From an uncultured Paracoccaceae bacterium (GTDB lineage Bacteria; Pseudomonadota; Alphaproteobacteria; Rhodobacterales; Rhodobacteraceae), in contig CALEZJ010000622.1 in assembly GCA_937927885.1 (NCBI GenBank), positions 1 to 11,588 on the forward strand: a stretch of DNA of 11,588 nucleotides, in the 5' to 3' direction. The notes below the pieces were generated by a model, which was not told the origin of the DNA, did no database searches, and saw nothing but the letters and a program-made list of their open reading frames with translations. The first letter of the stretch is position 1; each line of letters opens with the position of its first letter. Position numbers and translations under genes: made by a program. Shown one piece after another: positions 5,607 to 11,588 of this stretch.

Positions 5607-7548
5607 TACATCGAAACCCGTCGGCATCAGCCGCCGCGGATTGCTGGGCGCGACCGCCGCGGGCGGCGCCGCTCTTGCCGGCCTTGGCGGCCCGCGCGCC
5701 GCTTTGCTGGGCGCATCGGCTGTCGGGGCGCTGGCCGCGACCACCTCGCGCGCGCAGGCCAGTGCCGCTGCGGCGCATGTCGGACCGGGCGAACTGGACG
5801 AGTATTATGGCTTCTGGTCCTCGGGCCAGTCGGGCGAGATGCGGATTCTGGGCATCCCGTCGATGCGTGAACTGATGCGCGTTCCGGTGTTCAACCGTTG
5901 CTCGGCCACAGGATGGGGCCAGACCAATGAATCGATCCGCATCCACCAGCGCACGATGAGCGAGCGCACGCGCAATTACCTGGCCGCGAATGGCAAGAAG
6001 ATCCACGACAACGGCGACCTGCACCACGTCCACATGTCCTTTACCGAAGGGCGCTATGACGGGCGGTTCCTGTTCATGAACGACAAGGCCAACACCCGCG
6101 TTGCCAGGGTGCGCTGCGACATTATGAAATGCGACTCGATCCTGGAGATTCCCAACGCCAAGGCGATCCACGGCCTGCGACCGCAAAAATGGCCGCGCAC
6201 CAACTACGTTTTTGCCAATGGCGAGGACGAAGGGCCGATGGTCAATGATGGTTCGATCCTGGACGATCCGTCGCAATATGTGAACTTCTACACGGCCATC
6301 AACGCCGACGAGATGACCGTCGCCTGGCAGGTTATGGTGTCGGGCAACCTCGACAACACCGACGCCGATTACGATGGCAAGTACGCCTTTTCCACCAGCT
6401 ACAATTCGGAAATGGGTGTGAACCTGCCTGACATGACGGCCGCTGACATGGACCATGTGGTCGTGTTCAACATCGCCGAAATCGAAAGGGGGATTGCTGC
6501 GGGCGATTACATCGAACTGAACGGGGTCAAGGTGATCGACGGGCGCAAGGGGGTGAACAAGAATTACACCCGCTACATCCCGATTCCCAACAACCCGCAC
6601 GGCTGCAACATGGCCCCAGATCGCATCCACCTGTGCATTGGCGGCAAGCTATCGCCGACCGTCAGCGTGATCGACGTGCGGCGGCTGGACGATTACTTTG
6701 CCGATGACAGCCTCGACCCACGGTATCCCGTCGTGGCCGAACCGGAACTGGGACTTGGTCCGCTGCACACCGCCTTTGATGGCGAGGGCAATGCCTATAC
6801 CACGCTGTTCCTCGATAGCCAGGTGGTGAAGTGGAACATCGACAAGGCGGTACGTGCCCATAATGGCGAGGATGTCGATCCGATCCTGTCCAAGACCGAT
6901 GTGCACTATCAGCCGGGTCATAACTCGACCTCGATGGGCGAGACGCTGGAAGCCGACGGCAAGTACTTTGTCTCGATGAACAAATTCTCGAAGGATCGGT
7001 TCCTGAATGTCGGACCGTTGAAGCCCGAGAACGAGCAGCTGTTTGTCATCGATGGCGACAACCTTGTGCTGGCGCATGATGGGCCAACCTTTGCCGAACC
7101 GCACGATTCGATCATCGTGCACCGCTCGGTGGTCAACCCGGTGCATGCCTATGACCGCAACGACCCGACCTGGGCCGAAACGCGTGCGCAGGCCGAGGCG
7201 GACGGCGTCGACATCGACGGCTGGATGGACACCGTCGTGCGCGACGGAAACAGGGTGCGCGTCTACATGTCCAGCCAGGCGCCTGCCTTCAGCATGGAGT
7301 CCTTCACCGTGCGCGAAGGGGACGAGGTGACGGTGATCATCACCAACCTCGACGATATCGAGGATCTGTCGCATGGCTTTACCATGGGCGACCACGGTGT
7401 CGCTTTCGAGGTCAGTCCGCAGCAGACCGCCTCGGCCACCTTTGTTGCAGGCAAGGCGGGGGTGTTCTGGTATTATTGCCAGTGGTTCTGCCACGCTCTG
7501 CACATGGAAATGCGCGGGCGCATGTTCGTCGAACCGCGCGAGGGCTGA
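5599..7548 (+). CDS. nosZ: Nitrous oxide reductase, clade I (Tat-exported)
   Basis: The 649 aa periplasmic enzyme reduces N2O to N2 at a CuZ centre using electrons via CuA. ATG 5599 follows a strong AAGGAG site, and the N-terminus has a Tat signal (SRRGLLG at 11-17, hydrophobic stretch to about 53, cleavage near RAQA). The beta-propeller holds the seven histidines expected for CuZ: H142 and H143 (DLHHVHMS), H191, H334 (NPHGCN), H390 (GPLHTAF), H441 and H502 (EPHDSI). The C-terminal cupredoxin domain (about 550-649) has the CuA ligands in C627-x-W-x-C631-x3-H635-x2-M638, plus H592 (LSHGF). All ligands are present and length is normal, so the enzyme itself looks intact. It overlaps the nosR stop by 8 bp and is followed one base later by nosD. 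Activity would still depend on the NosR defect upstream. Confidence 0.98.
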   Translation: MSDTSKPVGISRRGLLGATAAGGAALAGLGGPRAALLGASAVGALAATTSRAQASAAAAHVGPGELDEYYGFWSSGQSGEMRILGIPSMRELMRVPVFNRCSATGWGQTNESIRIHQRTMSERTRNYLAANGKKIHDNGDLHHVHMSFTEGRYDGRFLFMNDKANTRVARVRCDIMKCDSILEIPNAKAIHGLRPQKWPRTNYVFANGEDEGPMVNDGSILDDPSQYVNFYTAINADEMTVAWQVMVSGNLDNTDADYDGKYAFSTSYNSEMGVNLPDMTAADMDHVVVFNIAEIERGIAAGDYIELNGVKVIDGRKGVNKNYTRYIPIPNNPHGCNMAPDRIHLCIGGKLSPTVSVIDVRRLDDYFADDSLDPRYPVVAEPELGLGPLHTAFDGEGNAYTTLFLDSQVVKWNIDKAVRAHNGEDVDPILSKTDVHYQPGHNSTSMGETLEADGKYFVSMNKFSKDRFLNVGPLKPENEQLFVIDGDNLVLAHDGPTFAEPHDSIIVHRSVVNPVHAYDRNDPTWAETRAQAEADGVDIDGWMDTVVRDGNRVRVYMSSQAPAFSMESFTVREGDEVTVIITNLDDIEDLSHGFTMGDHGVAFEVSPQQTASATFVAGKAGVFWYYCQWFCHALHMEMRGRMFVEPREG

Positions 7549-7549
7549 T

Positions 7550-8893
7550 ATGATGGGCCTGCGTTCCCTCCTGCCGGTGCTGGTACTTCTGCTCGGACCG
7601 CTCGCGGCCTGGGCCGACACGCGCCAGGTTCCGGCTGAACCGGGGGCGCTGGCCGCCGCCATCGCCGGGGCGGACCCCGGTGATGTGCTGCTCCTTGCAC
7701 CGGGCCGTCATGACGGCCCGGTGGTCATCGCGATTCCGCTTACGCTCGATGGACAGGGTCAGGCCCTGATACAGGGCACCGGAGTCGGATCGGTCGTCAC
7801 AGTGACCGGCGAGGATGTGACCCTCCGCAGGCTGGAGATCCGTGGTTCGGGGATGAATCACCCCGAGGTCGATGCGGGCGTCAAGCTGACCCGGACATCC
7901 CGGCGCGCGGTGGTTGAACAGAACCTGTTCGAAGAGAACCATGTCGGTGTGCATGTCTTCGGTGCGCGCGACAGCGTGGTGCGCGACAACATCATCCTGG
8001 GCCGCCGCGACCCGAGGATGAACGACCGTGGAAATGGCGTCTATGTCTGGAACGCCCCAGGAACGGTGGTCGAAAGGAATGACATCCGTTACGGCCGCGA
8101 TGGCATCTTCTCGAACGCGTCGCGGCAGAACATCTTCCGCGACAACCTGTTCCGGGACCTGCGTTTTGCTGTGCATTTCATGTACACGCCGGATAGCGAG
8201 GTCTCGGGGAATGTCTCGATCGGCAACACGCTGGGCTTTGCCATCATGTTTTCGGATCGGGTGACGGTGGTGAATAACCAGTCCTTGTCCGACCGCACAC
8301 ACGGGTTGATCCTGAACTTTGCCAATTCCGGCGAGGTGCGCGACAATCTGGTGCGGGGCGGCACTCAGGAAAAATGCACCTTCATCTACAACGCACATCG
8401 CAACATCATCCACGGCAACCGCTATGAGGGTTGCGAAATCGGCATCCATTTCACCGCCGGATCGGAACGCAACGCGATCTTCGGCAATGCCTTCATCGCC
8501 AACCGCACACAGGTCAAATATGTCGGCACCCGCGATGTCGAATGGAGCCACGGAGGGCGGGGCAACTTCTGGTCGGATCATCCGGCCTTTGATCTGAACG
8601 GCGATGGCATCGCCGATGCCCGCTTTCGCCCCAACGACCTGATGGATCATATCCTGTGGTCGCAACCCGCGGCCAGCCTGCTTCTGGGCTCGCCGGCCGT
8701 GCAACTGGTGCGCCATGCCCAGGCCCATTTCCCCGCCACTCTGCCCGGTGGCGTGGTGGACAGCTTTCCCCTGATGCGGCCGCCCGAAATCGCGGTCGCC
8801 CCCGAACATGCCCGCCTGGAGGCCGAGTATCGCGCCCGCCGGGCAGAAGGACGCACAGACGATGACGACATTGACGCTCTCACATCTCACTAA
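7550..8893 (+). CDS. nosD: NosD, periplasmic copper-site assembly protein
   Basis: The 447 aa protein begins with a Sec signal peptide (GLRSLLPVLVLLLGPLAAWA, cleavage before DTRQV). Then comes a right-handed parallel beta-helix of repeated short strands such as VVRDNIILG, VVERNDIRYGRDGIFSN and EVRDNLVRGG (CASH/carbohydrate-binding fold). The conserved NosD block GRGNFWSDHPAFDLNGDGIA lies near residues 340-360. NosD works with NosF and NosY to supply sulfur or a related component for the CuZ cluster in apo-NosZ. ATG 7550 is one base after the nosZ stop with GAGGG 5 nt upstream; ATG 7553 is equally possible. The 3' end overlaps nosF by 32 bp. Confidence 0.95.
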   Translation: MMGLRSLLPVLVLLLGPLAAWADTRQVPAEPGALAAAIAGADPGDVLLLAPGRHDGPVVIAIPLTLDGQGQALIQGTGVGSVVTVTGEDVTLRRLEIRGSGMNHPEVDAGVKLTRTSRRAVVEQNLFEENHVGVHVFGARDSVVRDNIILGRRDPRMNDRGNGVYVWNAPGTVVERNDIRYGRDGIFSNASRQNIFRDNLFRDLRFAVHFMYTPDSEVSGNVSIGNTLGFAIMFSDRVTVVNNQSLSDRTHGLILNFANSGEVRDNLVRGGTQEKCTFIYNAHRNIIHGNRYEGCEIGIHFTAGSERNAIFGNAFIANRTQVKYVGTRDVEWSHGGRGNFWSDHPAFDLNGDGIADARFRPNDLMDHILWSQPAASLLLGSPAVQLVRHAQAHFPATLPGGVVDSFPLMRPPEIAVAPEHARLEAEYRARRAEGRTDDDDIDALTSH

Positions 8894-9767
8894 GCATTTC
8901 GACGGTGCGCGCGCGCTGGATGACGTAAGTTTCACCGTCGCTGCAGGCGAGCGCGTAGCGCTGCTTGGCCACAATGGCGCGGGGAAATCGACACTGATGA
9001 AGATCGTTCTGGGGCTGATCCCGGCCACTGCGGGCCATGTCGAAGTCTGCGGCGCTGCACCGGGTTCGGCCGAAGCGCGTCGGCAGGTTGCCTACCTGCC
9101 CGAGAACGTCGCCTTTCATCCGGCGCTGACCGGGCTGGAGATGATCCGCTTCTATCTACGGCTGAGGGGCGAAAGCCCGAAACCGGCAATGGGCCTGCTG
9201 GAACGCGTCGGTCTGGCCCAAGCTGCCACTCGGCGGATCGGGACCTATTCCAAGGGAATGCGTCAGCGCGTCGGGCTGGCGCAGGCGCTGATCGGCAAGC
9301 CCCGGTTGATGGTGCTGGACGAACCGACGTCGGGCCTTGACCCGGTGTCGCGCCGCGAGTTCTACGCCATGCTCGACCAACTCGCCGCCGAGGGCGCGGC
9401 GATCTTGCTGTCCAGCCATGCCCTGACCGAGGTGGAGGCGCGGACTGACCGGATCGTCATCCTGTCCAAGGGGCAGTTGCGCGCCAATGATACACTGGCC
9501 AATCTGCGCCGCGCTGCCGCACTTCCGATCCGCTTGCAGGTCACGGCGCGCCCGGGGGCCGCCGACCGCGTGGCCGCCGAACTGGCAGCAGGGCGCCGCA
9601 ACGGGGTGCTGGTCGACCTGACCTGCGCCCATGATGACAAACTGGCGCGGCTGGGCCAGATCGCCGGGCTGGGTGCGCTGGTCGAGGATGTCGAGGTTAT
9701 CCCGCCAAGTCTCGAGGATCTCTACAGCCATTTCAGCAGTCAAACCAACGCCGAGGCTCAGTCATGA
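8862..9767 (+). CDS. nosF: NosF, ABC transporter ATPase for NosZ maturation
   Basis: The 301 aa cytoplasmic ATPase pairs with NosY and couples ATP hydrolysis to NosD. Motifs in order: Walker A GHNGAGKST (36-44), Q-loop position YLPEN (79-82, with Pro-Glu where many ABC proteins have Gln), signature YSKGMRQR (129-136), Walker B LMVLDEP (149-155) with catalytic Glu154, D-loop SGLD and switch His186 (SSH). The C-terminal 90 residues form the usual accessory region. ATG 8862 has GAAGGA 10 nt upstream and lies inside the end of nosD, which argues for coupled translation. The TGA stop overlaps the nosY start as ATGA. Confidence 0.96.
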   Translation: MTTLTLSHLTKHFDGARALDDVSFTVAAGERVALLGHNGAGKSTLMKIVLGLIPATAGHVEVCGAAPGSAEARRQVAYLPENVAFHPALTGLEMIRFYLRLRGESPKPAMGLLERVGLAQAATRRIGTYSKGMRQRVGLAQALIGKPRLMVLDEPTSGLDPVSRREFYAMLDQLAAEGAAILLSSHALTEVEARTDRIVILSKGQLRANDTLANLRRAAALPIRLQVTARPGAADRVAAELAAGRRNGVLVDLTCAHDDKLARLGQIAGLGALVEDVEVIPPSLEDLYSHFSSQTNAEAQS

Positions 9768-10585
9768 AACGCATTCTGGCAGCCACTGGTACAGAATTCC
9801 GCATCGCGCTGCGCAACCGCTGGGTTGCAATCTGTGTCGCCATGATGGCGGTGTTTTCCATCGTTCTTTCGGCGATGGGCAGCGCGCCCACAGGCGAACT
9901 GGGCGCCGACCGTCTTTCGGTGACCGTGGCCTCGTTGACCTCGCTTGCCGTCTATCTGGTGCCGCTGATTGCCCTCTTGATGAGCTTTGATGCCGTCGCG
10001 GGAGAGGTCGAGCGCGGAACGCTATCCCTCGTGCTGACCTATCCCGTCAGCCGGTTCGAGTTGCTCATGGGGAAGTTTCTCGCACATCTGGCGATCCTCG
10101 CGCTGGCGGTGGCGGTCGGCTATGCCTTGGCAGCGGGTGCCGCCTGGTGGGGCGATGCGCGAGCCGGGCGCGGGCTGGTGGCGCTGATGCGGCTGTTCTG
10201 GACCTCGCTTGTGCTGGGTGCGGCCTTCCTCGCGATTGGCTATGCGCTGTCAGCGCTGGCCCGACGGCCGGGTGCGGCGGCGGGCTTGGCCATAGGGCTA
10301 TGGCTGGTGATGATCGTGCTCTATGATCTGGGCCTGTTGGCGGCCATTGTCGCCGACGGGGGCGGGGTGTTCACCACCGATGTCTTCCCCTGGTTGTTGA
10401 TCGCCAACCCCGCCGATGCCTTTCGGCTATACAACCTCGCCGCTTCCGAGGCCACTGCCGCCGCTGCGGGTCTTGGCGGGGCGGCCAGCACCATCGATCC
10501 GCGCCACGCGCTGGCCTCGATCCTGCTCTGGCCACTGGCCGGACTTGGATTGGCGACGCTGGCGTTCAGAAGGGTAACGCCATGA
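9764..10585 (+). CDS. nosY: NosY, ABC-2 type membrane permease
   Basis: The 273 aa integral membrane protein has about six hydrophobic helices (roughly 20-38, 56-75, 106-128, 145-166, 171-195 and 251-267). The first cytoplasmic loop holds the ABC-2 segment DAVAGEVERGTLSLVLTYPV (76-95), likely the contact with NosF. The periplasmic region carries NPADAFRLYN (215-224), typical of NosY. Together with NosF it forms the NosFY transporter that docks NosD for CuZ assembly. Start and stop overlap the neighbouring genes by 4 bp (ATGA) on both sides. Length is normal. Confidence 0.95.
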   Translation: MKRILAATGTEFRIALRNRWVAICVAMMAVFSIVLSAMGSAPTGELGADRLSVTVASLTSLAVYLVPLIALLMSFDAVAGEVERGTLSLVLTYPVSRFELLMGKFLAHLAILALAVAVGYALAAGAAWWGDARAGRGLVALMRLFWTSLVLGAAFLAIGYALSALARRPGAAAGLAIGLWLVMIVLYDLGLLAAIVADGGGVFTTDVFPWLLIANPADAFRLYNLAASEATAAAAGLGGAASTIDPRHALASILLWPLAGLGLATLAFRRVTP

Positions 10586-11160
10586 TCCGCCCCATCCTGA
10601 TAGCAGCCGCACTTCTTTTGCTGCCCGCTTGCCGCGAAGACATTGCCGCCTTGCCGCGCCCGGTTGCCTTGACCGAGGAGTCGACCGGTCACTATTGCCA
10701 GATGGAATTGCTGGAACACCCTGGACCAAAGGCTCAGGCGCATCTGGCCGGGCTGGAACATCCGCTTTTCTTCAGCCAGGTGCGCGATGTCGTCGCCTAT
10801 CAGCGAATGCCCGAACAGAGCCATGTGGTGACGGTCGCCTATGTCTCGGACATGGGCGCGCCGGGGGCGACCTGGGATGACCCTGGGGCCGAAAACTGGA
10901 TCGCCGCAACCGAGGCGCATTATGTCGTCGGAAGCGCTATCGCTGGCGGGATGGGCGCGCCGGAGCTCGTGCCCTTTTCGCGGCCCGAGGATGCGCAGGC
11001 CTTTGCCGCGCGCCACGGCGGGCAAGTTCTGCGGCTGGACCAGATCCCCGACAGCGCCGTGCTGGCCCCGGTCGAGACCGGGGACAACGGCAGCGAAGCC
11101 GACGAGGACGAGTTCCAGCGCCGCTTGCAGGACCTTCAGACACAGGAGCAACAAGGATGA
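10582..11160 (+). CDS. nosL: NosL, outer-membrane copper chaperone lipoprotein
   Basis: The 192 aa protein has a lipoprotein signal (MIRPILIAAALLLLPAC, lipobox LPAC, lipidated Cys17). It also has the family copper-site region HYCQMELLEHPGPKAQ with C39 and M41, and the central NosL segment VAYVSDMG...WIAATEAHYVVGS (85-118). GGMGAPELVPF (122-132) carries another conserved Met. NosL is known to deliver Cu(I) to NosZ in the periplasm. The tail after residue 165 is acidic and low in complexity (GDNGSEADEDEF), longer than the core needs. ATG 10582 overlaps the nosY stop, and the TGA overlaps the nosX start. Confidence 0.94.
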   Translation: MIRPILIAAALLLLPACREDIAALPRPVALTEESTGHYCQMELLEHPGPKAQAHLAGLEHPLFFSQVRDVVAYQRMPEQSHVVTVAYVSDMGAPGATWDDPGAENWIAATEAHYVVGSAIAGGMGAPELVPFSRPEDAQAFAARHGGQVLRLDQIPDSAVLAPVETGDNGSEADEDEFQRRLQDLQTQEQQG

Positions 11161-11588
11161 TCCGTCGCCGTCGTCTGTTGGCTATCGCCGCCGCCGCACT
11201 GGTCCCCGCTTTGCCCGCGCTGGCCACTCCGGTTCGCCAGTGGCGCGGGGTTGCCCTCGGGGCCGAAGCCTCGATCACGCTGAACCATCCGGAGGCCGCG
11301 CGTCTGATCGATCTTTCCCTGGCCGAGATCGAGCGGCTGGAGGCGGTATTCAGCCTTTATCGTGCCGACTCGGCACTGATGCGGTTGAATGCGACTGGAC
11401 GCCTGGACACCCCGCCTTTTGAACTTCTCGACTGCCTGGCGCTAGCCGGGCGTGTCCATGCCGCGACTGGTGGGGTTTTCGACCCCACCGTGCAGCCCCT
11501 CTGGGCGCTGCACGCTGCCCATCATGCCGCCAATCCAGAGGCCGAGCCGCCTCGGGCCGAGACGGTGGCGGCGGCCCGTGCCCTGACC
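11157..11588 (+). CDS. nosX: NosX, ApbE-type FAD:protein FMN transferase, 5' part only
   Basis: Starting at ATG 11157 (AAGGA just upstream, ATGA overlap with nosL), 144 codons are open to the window edge; ApbE proteins are usually 300-340 aa, so under half is present. The N-terminus MIRRRRLLAIAAAALVPALPALA is an export signal, arginine-rich like a Tat signal. ApbE hallmarks follow: LEAVFSLYRADSALMRLN (about 61-78) and the flavin-binding block ATGGVFDPTVQPLW (about 103-116). NosX attaches FMN covalently to the threonine of the SGAT motif of NosR in the periplasm. In this operon that target residue seems to have been deleted. Confidence 0.93.
   Translation, partial: MIRRRRLLAIAAAALVPALPALATPVRQWRGVALGAEASITLNHPEAARLIDLSLAEIERLEAVFSLYRADSALMRLNATGRLDTPPFELLDCLALAGRVHAATGGVFDPTVQPLWALHAAHHAANPEAEPPRAETVAAARALT

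Noticed and set aside
7412..9028. Long minus-strand open frame (538 codons) opposite nosD
   Set aside because: Antisense shadow of nosD and the ends of nosZ and nosF; no recognisable motifs. Similar shadows occur opposite nosZ (5581-6630, 6649-7662) and nosF (9156-9743).
1..11588. tRNA or rRNA genes, CRISPR arrays, riboswitches
   Set aside because: No cloverleaf-like, rRNA-like or regularly repeated spacer pattern was seen on either strand.

Overview
The window looks like part of a plasmid or chromid from an alphaproteobacterium, most likely a denitrifier of the Rhodobacterales (Paracoccus or Roseobacter type). Three things point there: the GC-rich coding bias, a repABC-type RepA, and the gene order nosC-R-Z-D-F-Y-L-X with a Tat-exported clade I NosZ. 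No database was searched; all names rest on motifs, gene order and family knowledge.

Left part (1-2454) is replicon maintenance. The 5' part of repA (ParA-type partition ATPase) runs leftward off the window. It is preceded by about 600 bp with no convincing gene but many perfect dyads, and by a small promoter-plus-terminator unit on the opposite strand that could make an RNA of about 57 nt. Next comes a leftward serine recombinase gene (resolvase) with a long C-terminal extension. It has no Shine-Dalgarno of its own and seems translationally coupled to a 28-codon leader ORF through a TGATG overlap.

Middle part (2455-3027) holds a leftward Rrf2/NsrR-type regulator with a three-cysteine Fe-S motif. 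A 150 bp divergent control region separates it from the nos operon. This region contains a perfect FNR/NNR-type box (2979-2992) and a perfect 13 bp palindrome (2948-2960).

Right part (3028-11588) is a rightward, tightly packed nitrous oxide reductase operon. nosC encodes a small exported Cys/His protein. nosR encodes the membrane flavo-iron-sulfur protein that supports N2O reduction. nosZ encodes the enzyme. nosD, nosF and nosY encode the periplasmic protein and ABC transporter for CuZ assembly. nosL encodes the copper chaperone lipoprotein. nosX, cut by the window end, encodes an ApbE-type flavin transferase expected to load FMN onto NosR. Spacings are tiny or overlapping from nosC onward.

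The main anomaly is in nosR. Just after the residues ISGA the reading frame breaks, and about 20 codons expected from the family are missing, including the threonine that would carry the covalent FMN. The rest of NosR is intact in another frame. The cluster therefore seems to encode a complete N2O reductase system with a broken electron-donor/maturation protein, unless the break is a sequence artefact or another nosR exists elsewhere.
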